A stretch of DNA of 29,533 bases from Gnetum montanum (taxonomy: Eukaryota; Streptophyta; Gnetopsida; Gnetales; Gnetaceae), in contig MNCI01024314.1 of the NCBI GenBank assembly GCA_015680685.1, positions 7,227 to 36,759 on the forward strand, written 5' to 3'. The position numbers and the translations under genes are program-made. Under the pieces are notes generated by a model. The model saw nothing but the letters and a program-made list of their open reading frames with translations. It was not told the origin of the DNA and made no database searches. Positions 20,061 through 29,533 of this stretch are shown here, in pieces (position 1 is the first letter of the stretch; each line of letters begins with the position of its first letter).

Positions 20061-21245
20061 TCAAAATTAATAGGTGTTCTTCATATTTTTATTTTACAAT
20101 TTTTTATCACGTTCTTATTTCTTGATATAAAGTTTTCTATACTTATAAACTTTTTCCACCTTTTGGTTTAATTTTCCTTGTTAGTAATCTCACTTATGAA
20201 TAAAATGATCATGTATCCCGTTGAGGTGAGGTTTGCTCTATGTTGTTAAGTTATGAGGAATTGATTATTAGGACAGTAAGGCCACATCATCCATCCATCC
20301 ATTCCATTAATAAGAGGTTCTGACCCTAGTCATAATGATATCCTTCATCATCAAACTAAAAATAAATTCATAATCATTATGCCTGGACAGAAAAGTGAAA
20401 AACCAAGGAGGAATGTGAAGGGTGTGACATCAAGAGGATTTGTGGATTTTCTTTAACCACTTTTGTATCTTCTATCATGTTGCTAAGATTGTAATTATAT
20501 CTTTGTAGATCTAAAGAAAAAAGAAAGTAGGAGTAAAATAACAAGGAATTGAATAAATTTTTGAGGGTCCCACTAGAAAGACATGTATCCATGCTTGAAG
20601 GTTGGTGGCTTCTCAAAATACTTTTATCAAAAATAATGTGCCATGAATAAACTCCTTCCTTGGACAAAATGTCAAGTGATGTTACCCCTTGCAAGTATGG
20701 TAGTCTTATGGTTGTTAGCCAAAGCATTGAAATGATGTGATGTCACTAAAATGTGGTTTGGACTTGGTTTGAATCTTGGAAATAAGGGCTAATGATTACT
20801 TAAGAATTACTAACACACAAGGATTCATTATGCCTCTAGTCAAACACCTCACGTCCTAATTCCTGCAATCCTTTCTACAATCTATCTCATTTGGCTATCT
20901 ATATGATCCTAACTTGTGGTTTTGTGTAACATAGAGTTATTTTCTCAAATTGGTGGTTTTAACTTGTGTGTTTTTTTTTCACAATTATGCATTACATTCA
21001 AATCCTTTAGTTCCTACATACATTTCTAGGTGTGGTTACACAAGGGCATTATGGGCTAGAACCTACTTTGGGGAGGACCCACTTGTGTAACTATTGTAAC
21101 TTGTAGTTGTTTGACACAACCACATCATTTTTAACCTTCCATGTGCATAAATGTTACATTTCATGTTTTTCCTTATCATGTAATTGATGTGTTCCATACC
21201 ATAGGTCTAATACACCTTTTCTTGCATCTACGAAAGCTTTTAATG

Positions 21246-21256
21246 TTGGCGACTCC
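21246..21256 (+). promoter_or_regulatory. Possible primer-binding site (TTGGCGACTCC)
   Basis: TTGGCGACTCC matches the start of the tRNA-complementary primer sites used by some plant Tat/Ogre-type Ty3 elements. The match fades after about 12 bases. It would mark the end of an LTR at about 21245. There is no equivalent at the matching place in copy B. Confidence 0.35.
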
Positions 21257-21473
21257 ATCTTCTAATACTTTTGGTGCCTAAAACTGATTTCCTACTTACC
21301 CCAAAACTATGGACCGAACCTAAAACCTTCTAACTAACCCTAGAGCTTTATTTTCTATGCTAATTTCCCTCATTAAATGCATATTTGAGAACCCCAATAT
21401 CGACCACTCAATATTCGGTTAGACTTGACGTCGAATACCTAATATTGGGTACTTCATATTGGGTCAACAAAAC

Positions 21474-21483
21474 CTATATATAT
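21474..21483 (+). promoter_or_regulatory. TATA-like box of copy A
   Basis: CTATATATATGACCCC occupies the same relative position as the cleaner TATA box at 26084 in copy B. Both are followed about 65 bases later by GGGG(A/T)GTTTTTCAAATTTT-like sequence. Confidence 0.4.
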
Positions 21484-22272
21484 GACCCCTATGGTTCTCC
21501 AAAATCCATTCTCATCATTTGTAGCTAGGGGAGTTTTTCAAATTTTCTCTGATTACTAAGAGTTCTACGCAATTAACTTCCACTTGCAATATTTTTCTTC
21601 ATATTGTTTCAATTTTCATATCGTTTGAACCTATTTGACAATGGAATGTTCAATTTAGTCATGGGAGGGTGCTTGCATGAAAAACTTGCATCAATTTTTC
21701 AAAATTTTATTTCACTTAAATGGTATTACAAAGGTGAGAATGTTAATAACTTAAGTATTTTAATGAAAACTCAATCATAAGAATGCCAAAAAATTTAATA
21801 TTTTCACCCAAGGAACCATAACCATCATAATACATCATAAATGAAGATAAATTCTTTTTGGGTATTTTTCTAAAAACTTGTCTAACTCTGCAATCATATG
21901 AACTAAAAAACTTACTAGAACTAAGATCATGAGTAAGGCATAAACCTATTAATGATAAATAACAACACCTTAGTAACATCCAACCCTTGATTGATTGTAG
22001 ATGGTCCCAAAGAGAGGAGGATAGAGGGACCTTTACAAGGAGTGGCCAAACGCCCAAGAGGTGGAAACGGCCAACAAGGAGAGTAAGCCAAGCATGAGAA
22101 ATAGGAGGCCCAATCATTCAACATCCATCAAGAGGCTCCTATTACATGGCAATTAGTTCAAGGAGAGGTTGTGGAACCACAAGCTCTAATGTAGGAAAAA
22201 CACCTCACGTTGTTCCCAAAAATCCTTGAAGTTATTCTAGAGAAGTCCATGTTGACCACAGTCATTGTGAAA

Positions 22273-24390
22273 ATGAACTTAGGCCAATTTATGACATTTT
22301 TTCCTAAGGTAGTTTGGACACAACTCCAAGCTTGACCATTATGACACATTCTCTACGACAGTGGTGAATGGTACCTCAGCAAGATGTACCAATTGTGGCA
22401 CAATAAGGAAGAAGGCACCATTATTAACATTGGCAAAGTCACTATTTCCTTCTAGGTTAAAGTAATTGCAAAAGCTCTAAATCTACCAAATGTGGGGGCT
22501 AAGTTGCAACATTAGTCCACAAGGTCCAATCTTGATACTAGAAAGTTGTCATTGAAGCAGGCATAAAATAAAGACAATAAGACATATAATGAGTTGACTT
22601 TGGAAGAAAGGACCTATTTCAAGATAGGCACATATCACCTCTTCCCAACCAAGGGGCTTAATCAAATTTCAACATACACGACCAAGGACTGTGCAATACT
22701 AATGGAAAAATGCATGGCCAATATTCCTCAATTATACTGCATGGAAATTCAAAGGTGATTCGAAGAAAAGAAGGTAGGGAAGCCATTACTTTCATTTTCT
22801 TACTTGATCAAGAAGCTATGTAAGCATGTTGAAATCCTAAGATACACAAATGAAATTCTCAAGAGGGCTTAAAATTCTTCCTTTGCTAAATTGCTCAAAC
22901 CTACAACATGAAGGAAAGACCTTAGTGAGGAATACGAACTAGAGAAGGAAGTAGAACTAGAAAAAGAAATAGAATAAGAGCTTGAATAGTGTTGTGAGCC
23001 ATAAGTTCCACCACCACTTCCACAAGACTACTAGCTTATGATGAGCCCTTTGCAAAGAATTGCTAAAACACTTAGCTAGGGGAGTAGAGAAGAATCAAAT
23101 CTCTTCAGAGTCATCAATGACATCATGTAGCCAACTATTTCTACTAATCCAAAAAGGGGGAAAATTTCACTACAATAAAGAGGAGAATCCTAATGGTTAT
23201 GATAAATCTCTAGTAATGATGCAACCTTTCAGGTGATGCTTGAAATAGGAGAAGGTACCATAGTAGTGGTTATGTAGCATTAAGATGTGGCAGGTGTAGT
23301 AGAGGTGATAACAGATCACATCAAGAAATCTTTCAATGTGCTTGTTGTACCCCTAGTGGATTTAACTAAAACCATAGATGCCCAAATGTTGGTTGGGACT
23401 TCAATGACTCCTACGGCCCATGAGGATGTGTTGGATAGATTGCTGCAAATAGGACAAGTAATGACCACCCTCTTTAACATCCCTAGTGATGTCACTATAG
23501 TGTAATCAAACCTCATTACGACCAAAGGGAAGCTAGTCATCGCTAAGACCAAGGCAGAACATGTAGAAGTAGAAATGCATCATTTACAATAAGAGCTAGT
23601 TACCTTGAGAGTTGAAAGATTAGACCTTGCTTGGTTTGTTGCACCTAACTAGCTAGATTAATTTAGAATAGAGTAGCTAAACAAATTGATTAAAGAAAAC
23701 AAGGCTATTGAGAAAGAGAAGGAGAAGGTGGTCTGGAATGCCTCCACTGCTAAAGCATAATCCTATGCCCATAAGAAGGCATTGACCACCCCACAAGAAG
23801 AAAATAAATAGCCTTCTGCAAGTAATGCAAGGTTGATCACTATCGAAAAATAGAAGAACAACCTAGAGAAAAGTGTCCACTAGTTGAGAGAACAATTGGT
23901 GAGGGTCAACCATGACATTAGCAAATTGACTAGATAGAATCAAACCCTCTCAATGTAAGAGGTATGTGCCATTCATCAAGAGTCTACAATCAAGATAAGT
24001 GCATGGCAAAATGAGACCAAGAAGCATGAGAGGCTAAAGGAGCACTTCCAGGACCAATTTGGCATGTATAAGCCAATCAATGAAAAGGGAATCTAGATGG
24101 AAAAAGCTCACATCAGATCCATGTCAATGCAAAATCCTGATTGGTAGTCCATTCTAGATAGTTATGCACTAGTCCATCAAGAAAAAGTGAAGAATAAAGA
24201 CCTGTAAATTGAAGACTCAAAATAACACATGGCATTGACTAGCCTCCAATATGCTAACCTTGCCATGTTGATAGCAAGTTAGCCTAGAAATGAATTAGAG
24301 CAATAGGTAGGAACCATCTATGCATTATATGAAAAAAAGTTTGTAGATAGAAAATGCTTTATAGAAACTCCATGTAGCAAACTAAAAATT
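22273..24390 (+). pseudogene. Gag-like/coiled-coil ORF, copy A
   Basis: An ATG at 22273 opens a frame reading GEWYLSKMYQLWHNKEEGTI, a VTISF/ALNLPNVG block, TYFKIGTYHLFPTKGLNQI and LIKKLCKHVEILRYTNE (about 22830). It resembles the plant transposon-protein domain. After a charged linker (about 22915-23000), FNVLVVPLVDLTKTIDAQML and LLQIGQVMTTLFNIPSD (23330-23490) lead into about 250 residues of Lys/Glu/Gln-rich helix: LIKENKAIEKEKEKVVW, LREQLVRVNHDISKLT, EVCAIHQESTIKISAWQNET, ANLAMLIAS. More than twenty in-frame stops occur, mostly TAG where copy B or the pattern has Gln. Copy A and copy B align nearly end to end. There is no zinc knuckle, protease or polymerase. The biochemical role is unknown; a particle-forming gag role is plausible by analogy. 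Confidence 0.6.
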
Positions 24391-24655
24391 GGAGGTGATT
24401 AAGTCCTACTACCATGGATAAAACATCCCAATCCTTGCATACCATCTTATGGTCACAAACATCATAGTGGGTCAACTCTTTACCTGAGAACCACATCTCA
24501 TAAATTGCCCCACTACACTTACTATAATCAAGTGTGTGGGCCCCAATGGGGTAAGTATGACTAAGTCCCAATATTTCCAACATGCAAGGATCCTCACCAT
24601 CCATTTATTAATCCTTACCATCCTCAACCATTTAGTCATGGGGGACATCCCCCAT
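24391..24655 (+). pseudogene. Pro/His/Tyr-rich ORF end, copy 2
   Basis: Continues after the coiled coil of copy A, in a reading such as KLPHYTYYNQVCGPQWGKY and HPFINPYHPQPFSHGGHPPF, to TAATAA at about 24655. The final part aligns with 19960-20060. It does not match the end of the copy B ORF (29100-29339), so a junction between two different element ends lies near 24390. Confidence 0.4.
24631..24650. repeat. G/C hairpin after the copy 2 ORF end
   Basis: ATGGGGGA and TCCCCCAT form perfect 8-base arms around CA. Copy A has the decayed form ATGGGGAAAACCCCCCAT at about 20035-20052. It overlaps the TTAGTCATGGGGG string that recurs elsewhere in this region. Confidence 0.6.
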
Positions 24656-25238
24656 TTTAATAACAAGCAGGATTAATAAATTTTTTTCATTTTCTTTAAT
24701 TTTACAACTTTTTGTTTTCCAATTTTTCATTTTTCAATTTCTTGTTTTATCTTTTTGTCTTTTTATCTTTTTACATTTTTACAAGTAATCTCATCTATGA
24801 ATAAAACACTCATGTGGCTCGTTGGTTGAGGTGTGTTCTATGTTATCGAGTCTTGTGTGGTCAATTATTTAGATAGTGAGCCCACTACACCTACTCATCC
24901 ACTCTACAAAATAGACGTTCTATTCGAGGGTATAGTGATATTCTTGAAATTATTAAAACTTAAAATTAATTTTGTGTTCATCGTACCCAGAATGACAAAG
25001 AATGGACCAAGAGGGAATGATTAGGATGTGACATCAAGGGGACTTGTGGATTCTCTTTAGTGACATCTGTGGGAGTTATCATGCAACATGGTCGTACTAA
25101 GATCCTTGTAGATCTAATGAAAAATGAGAGTAAGTGTAATCAAAAGGGCACTCAAAAATCCAATGCTATTCTAGGGGGTCCTACTGGAAAGACTTGCACC
25201 CATGCCTGAAGTTTGGTAGCTTCTCTGGATTTAGTGTT

Positions 25239-25292
25239 CAAAAAAAGAAGAGAGAGAAAGAGAAGAGAAGAAAAAGAAAACAAAAAGAAAAG
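25239..25292 (+). repeat. Purine tract (GA-rich)
   Basis: About 54 bases of A and G with a single C. It is absent from the matching place in copy A (about 20617-20640), so it expanded or inserted after the copies separated. The Lys/Arg-rich open frame across it is compositional. Confidence 0.7.
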
Positions 25293-26083
25293 CACCACAA
25301 AAAAATCACTCCTCCCTTGAATAAAATGCCAAGTGATCGTAAACCTTTTTGTTATGGTGCTCTCATAGTGGCTCATCATGGGATGAAACAATGCGATGTC
25401 ACTGATTAATGGAATGGACTTGGTCCTAATCTTGGAACAACATGTTGATGACATGTTAATCATGCTTTACATGCAGGATTCATTGTGCCCTGGGTAAGTT
25501 ACCTCATGTCCCAATCTCTACAATCCCTTCTATACCTCGTCTCATCTCACTATTCGTGTAATTGTAGCTAGTGTTGTGTGTAACATAGAATTCTTACCTC
25601 ATTCCGGTGATATTTACATGTGTGTGTTTTGTGGAATTAGTGTGGATTACATTTAACCCTTCGAGTGCCCACAGACACTTTTATGTGTGGTTACACAAGG
25701 GAATTAAACGTTGGAACCTACTTTGGGGAGGATCCACTTGTGTAATTTTTGTAATTTGGACTCATAAGCCACCTTGCACACACCATTTATTACCCTTAGC
25801 ATATTGCCAAAAATTTTCTTTCCCTTATTACTATCCCTCCAATTCAACGTTCCTATGAATCATCACATAGCCTTTTTCTTACCACCCGAGTTTTTATTGA
25901 TCAATTACACTCACTCATCATTATTCGTGCCTTTGCAACAAGCTAAATTACCCTATGATTTTCTAACTATAGCTCAATGTCCTAAGTTTACAACATACAT
26001 TTCCAGAAAACCTTTAAAAATTTAGTATTTTTATTGTTGTGAAAATATCACTAGGGCCACAATATCGCATAATCCCATCTAGC

Positions 26084-26092
26084 TATAAATAG
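26084..26092 (+). promoter_or_regulatory. TATA box of copy B
   Basis: TATAAATAG in AGCTATAAATAGCGAAGCCC, a near-perfect plant TATA box. It lies about 730 bases before the ORF ATG at 26815 and is conserved in position with 21474. Transcription would start near 26115-26125. Confidence 0.55.
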
Positions 26093-26814
26093 CGAAGCCC
26101 CCCTGGAACACTTAACCTCATTTTCACATTTCACGTGGGGTATTTTTCAAATTTTTTCTCCAAGACTTATGACTGTGTGACCCTTGCTTGCATATCCATA
26201 TCTCGCTCGCTGGTACTCCAATTTTAATTCCATATGAACCTACTTGAACCTGGAGTGTTTAACTTAGTCGTGGGGGAGGGACATACACCAAATAGCACAT
26301 AACATTTTTGGAATTTTTCATCACCCAAAGGACATCATTAGGGGTAATTAATTATAATAATAAGGATAATTGTGCCAAAAATCATTTTATACCTAGGTAT
26401 ACTGGGAGAATAAAATTAGAAAACCACCTAAGTAACAAGACTCACTATTACAATCATTCGGGAAACAACACATGTAGATAAAATAAATTAATTAATTAAG
26501 GCAAGAAGTAAGATATAACCTTACTAACGCTTGATCCTGTGTGATTGCAAATGGCCCTGAAATGTGGACAACAGGAAGGCCCTACTCGAGGTGGAAGTAA
26601 ACAACTGAGGAGAGGTGAAGAACAAGTCCCTACTGGACAACATGCAGAATAGGAGGAACAATTTTTCAACATTCATCAAGAAAACCCTCCTACTGTACAG
26701 TTTGGGCAGGTAGAAAGGGGAGCTGCTGCTACGCCTGAACAGGGACAACAACTCACGTTGCCCTAGGATTATGTTTAGGCTATCCACGAAAGGTCCACAT
26801 TCACTGCGGTGACT

Positions 26815-29339
26815 ATGGAATTAAATTTTGAATCTTTTGCAAATTTTTCTCCTGAGGCTATTATGGATCACCTTAAAGGATCTCCCTTATGGCCTATCCT
26901 CTCTAAAAGCGGTGCTTGGTACCTAGGGGAGATGTACCAATTCTAGCACAATCGAGAACAAGGCACCACTGTTAATATTTGTGGTGTAACAGTCAATTTC
27001 TCCATGTGAGCCATTTTGGAAGTATTAAACCTTCCAAATATAGGGCCCCATGTTGCTCAGTTGTCTACCTGTTCAGACTTCGATGTGTGATGCATGTGGT
27101 TGGAAAGGGTGTATGGTAGGGATTAGACATTTGGAGAGTTGATGACAAAAGAAAGGATCTATTTTAAAATTGGAATGTATCCCCTCTTCCCCACGAAGGG
27201 CTTAAAAAGAATCTCAACATATGCGGCTATAGGTTGTGTAGTGCTGATGGGAAAGCTTAATGCTAACCTACCCTATCTATACTTAACGAAGATCCTGAGG
27301 AGGTTCGAGGAACGGAAGATAGGGAAGATGGCATTGCCCTTCCCTTGCCTTATCAAGAAGCTATGTTGATGTGCTGGTATTTGAGGGTACACCAATGATG
27401 TCCTTTGAAAATCCCAAAATGTCTCATATGTTGAATTGTTAAAGCCACTAGCTGCAAGGAAAATAACTGGTGAGAAATTGAGACCAAAACAAGAAGAAGC
27501 ACAAATGGTTGAACCAACTACAACTTAACTTGTAGGACCCAACCAATTTCCAAGTATGGGACTCAACCAACATCAGGAAGCAAGGCCTAGCATAGGCCAG
27601 GATCTATCACTGCTGCAAGATTATAGATCATCGATGAGCCACCTTAGGGCCATCACTGAGATAGTCATTTTGGGAAGTCATGATGATGCAAATCTCTTCT
27701 ACGTCATTGACAATGTCATACAACCCACAGTTTCTTTGGATTGCATAAGAGGTGAATTGTCTATTCATACAGGAGGAGGGAAAAGTATTTGGTCATAATA
27801 GATCTTGGGAAATGCTGCATCCTTCCATGTGCAATTAGAAATTGGTGAAGGGGCCACAGTGGGTGTTCATGTAACACCAAGATGCAGCGGGAGCTTTAGA
27901 AGTGGTCATGGACCACATTAAAGAATCATTCAATGTATTTGTTGTACCACTAGTAGATCTCACAAGAGCACGGGATGCTCAAACTTTGGCTGGAACCTCA
28001 ATGACTCCTATGGAATATGAGGATGCACTTGATCGATTACTACAAATAGGACAAATAATGACGTCTTTGTTTCACATCCCTCAGGATGTTACAACAATTC
28101 AATCAGACCTCATTTCCACTAAGGGGAAGTTGGTCTTAATGGAAGTGAGGGCCGAGCATGCTGAAGTAGAGGTGCAGAAATTTCAAGAATAGCTCATGGC
28201 CCTAAAAACAACACAGTGGGACCCTTTACAATTTGTTCCCGCAGACCAGCTATACATTTTTAAAAATGAACAACTAACAAAGCTACTAATGGAGAATAAG
28301 ATGGTGGCCAAGGAAAAAGAGAAGGTTTTTTGGGATGCCTTTACAGCACAGGCATAAACTCATGCACATATCAAGGCACTCAAGGCCTTACAAGAGGAGA
28401 ATAAGTAGCTTGTTGCCGACAACCTTTAGTTGACCTTTGTGAAAAAGCAAAAAAAATGTTCTCGAAGAACATTTTCATCAGTTACAAGAATAGTTCATCT
28501 GGGTCAACCAAGACATGAGTAGTTTAGCCAGAGAGAATCGAATCCTCTCAATGGAGGAGGTATGCGCAATCCATCAAAAGACAACTATCAAAATAAGCAC
28601 GTGGCAAAATGAGGCTAAATGACATGAACTGCTAAAGGAGAACTTCTGAGACTAGTTGGGGATGTACAAACAAATCCTTGAGAAGGAGATCCATATGGGC
28701 AAGGCCCACATCAATGCTATCAGTGCTTATCACACTAACTGGTGGGCCATATTGGACACATATGTGTTTGCCCACTAGGCAGAAGTTAAGAATCAAGACC
28801 TACATATTCAAGATCTAACAGAATACATGGAGTTGGCAAACTTGCGATATGCCAACCTTGCCATGTTAACAGCAAGGTGCCTAAGAATAGAGCTCGAGCA
28901 GTAGGTAGCTACCACCTATAGCAAATATGAAACAAAATTTGTAGAACACAAGAAGTTACTGCAAAAACTAGAGATTGCAAATTCTGAACTTGAGGTGGTG
29001 AAGGCAAGCTACCAAGGCCAAAAAGGTGTCACAACAGATTTGGCTCTATGGCTTGCAAATTCTCAAGAGTATAGAGATAAAGCCAGAGCCTACAAGGAGG
29101 AATGATTGGTATTTCCAACTTGGTATGTTAAGGCCAATCGAATGTTTCCACAATTACCTTGCCCATGGGAGGTGCTAACTCCATCAAACATCATAACATT
29201 AGCATGGATAGCATAGGATCCCCAAACTGAAGAGGAGAAACTCCAAGCCATACTTCAACACCATCAAGCCTCAAGAACTGAAGCACAAGACAAGGGGAAA
29301 GCACCTATGGAGGAGCCATTGCCACCAGGAACTACATGA
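26815..29339 (+). pseudogene. Gag-like/coiled-coil ORF, copy B
   Basis: An ATG at 26815 starts MELNFESFANFSPEAIMDHL. The N-terminal domain (residues about 20-195) reads SGAWYLGEMYQF, VNFSM, LEVLNLPNIGP, YFKIGMYPLFPTKGLKRIST, VVLMGKLNANLPYL and MALPFPCLIKKLC. This order resembles the 'putative plant transposon protein' domain, where LPFPSLI-type strings are typical. A linker frame (27556-27798) follows, then a +1 frame from about 27900 with FNVFVVPLVDLTRARDAQTL and LLQIGQIMTSLFHIPQD. After that comes a long Glu/Lys/Gln-rich coiled coil (28100-29100) with AKEKEKVFWDAF and EVCAIHQKTTIKISTWQNEA, ending KGKAPMEEPLPPGTT and TGA at 29337. Stops are almost all TAG/TGA. One extra A in the run near 28449-28456 shifts the frame. 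Its function is not known. Confidence 0.65.
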
Positions 29340-29533
29340 GTTCCACCCATTTTGTAAATATAGAACATTCTTTGTGTTGTGTCTTAATTTTGTTTTGATT
29401 TCACACTACAGGCATAAACCCATTTTCACCATCCAATAATCCCCTACCTATCCACTATGCAATCATTATAACTCGAGAACGAGTTTTGACTTAGTCATGG
29501 GGGTATGATGAGTTGTATTTCACTAGTTGCGAT
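29340..29533 (+). other. 3' noncoding end of copy B with possible polypurine tract
   Basis: After the ORF stop there are about 150 bases of noncoding DNA, a palindrome AACTCG-AGAA-CGAGTT (29470-29485), then CTTAGTCATGGGGGTA (29493-29508) followed by TGATGAGTTG. In other plant Ty3 elements a G-run of this kind precedes the TG that opens the 3' LTR, so an LTR may start at about 29509 and continue outside the window. Confidence 0.35.

Larger units (their letters stand above)
20061..22272 (+). other. LTR-like and leader region of copy A
   Basis: AT-rich with no supported gene. The first 1.2 kb corresponds to 24656-25850 in copy B and ends at a possible primer-binding site (21246). After that come repeated ATATTGGGT/ATATTCGGT strings (21403-21465), a TATA-like run (21475-21482) and a leader. 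The - strand frames at 20377-20727 and 21743-22124 have no family resemblance and are not conserved in copy B. Confidence 0.5.
19960..24390 (+). repeat. Tandem unit copy A (non-autonomous retroelement-like)
   Basis: Aligns in order with 24575-28990. Landmarks include ATGGGG...CCCCC, AATCTCA(C/T)TTATGAATAAAA, GTGACATCAAG(A/G)GGA, TTGTAGATCTAA, GGTTACACAAGGG, ACCTACTTTGGGGAGGA, the TATA region, and the downstream ORF (DAQMLVGTSMTP, LQIGQVMTTLF). Copy A is more decayed than copy B. Confidence 0.75.
24656..26814 (+). other. LTR-like and leader region of copy B
   Basis: Long gene-free stretch corresponding to 20061-22272. It contains a T-rich tract (24675-24780), AATAAAACACTCATG (24799), a purine tract (25239-25292), GGTTACACAAGGG (25689), a TATA box (26084) and a leader with ACTTAGTCGTGGGGGAGGG (26262). 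The open frames at 25152-26025 and 26524-26787 have no copy A counterpart and are not supported as genes. Confidence 0.5.
24575..29533 (+). repeat. Tandem unit copy B (better preserved)
   Basis: Second, directly adjacent copy of the unit at 19960-24390, with alignment traceable to about 28990. It extends about 350 bases further through its own ORF end and runs off the window. Fewer stops and clearer promoter than copy A. Confidence 0.75.

Noticed and set aside
20377-20727. - strand frame of 116 codons
   Set aside because: Lies in the LTR-like region, is not conserved in copy B and shows no family resemblance.
21743-22124. - strand frames of 124 and 65 codons
   Set aside because: Not conserved at the matching place of copy B; composition-driven.
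25152-25463. Opposing frames across the purine tract
   Set aside because: Lys/Arg/Glu or Phe/Ser/Leu runs come from the GA/TC tract alone.

Overview
The window looks like intergenic heterochromatin from a land plant with a large, repeat-rich nuclear genome. A gymnosperm would fit, but that is inference. I see no intact host gene, tRNA, rRNA or bacterial-style operon. Nearly all recognisable sequence is broken LTR-retrotransposon material of the Ty3/gypsy class, with very long LTRs, heavy decay (mostly transitions) and several nested or tandem copies. A single undetermined base lies in the 19801-19860 stretch.

Region 1 (1-1170, + strand) is the 3' part of a broken Ty3-type gag. Region 2 (about 1171-18985) is best read as one old Ty3/gypsy element on the - strand, about 17.8 kb long. 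It is bounded by two direct repeats of about 1.9 kb (1171-3040 and 17061-18985), read as LTRs, each with a TATA box on the - strand. In element order it runs: right LTR, leader, gag/protease remnant (about 16420-14640), a break of about 6 kb, reverse transcriptase (about 8320-6740), RNase H (about 6660-6090), integrase (about 5985-4884), a minisatellite, noncoding DNA, left LTR. Several catalytic residues are replaced, so the element is dead.

Region 3 (about 8430-14440) interrupts that element between protease and reverse transcriptase. It holds a + strand TATA box, a G-rich degenerate repeat, an array whose units contain hairpins, a poly-T-flanked retroposon candidate, and a broken + strand gene (about 11160-13860). 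This gene encodes a protein related to the plant transposon/gag-like families and has apparent spliceosomal introns. A clean 27-bp tandem array lies at 14067-14227.

Region 4 (about 19700-29533, + strand) has two tandem copies of a unit of about 4.6-4.9 kb. Each unit contains the end of a Pro/His-rich ORF, a long AT-rich LTR-like stretch, a TATA box, and then an ORF with a plant-transposon-protein-like N-terminal domain and a long charged coiled-coil tail. Copy B (24575-29339) is better preserved than copy A (19960-24390). No protease, RT or integrase accompanies them, so they look like non-autonomous gag-only elements.

The most interesting material is this gag-like/coiled-coil family in three versions (two tandem, one with introns). 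Next are the hairpin repeats shared between the LTRs and the insertion, and the TAGTTTAAGG minisatellites placed around the pol fragment. All calls come from reading the sequence by eye; edges of decayed elements are approximate.
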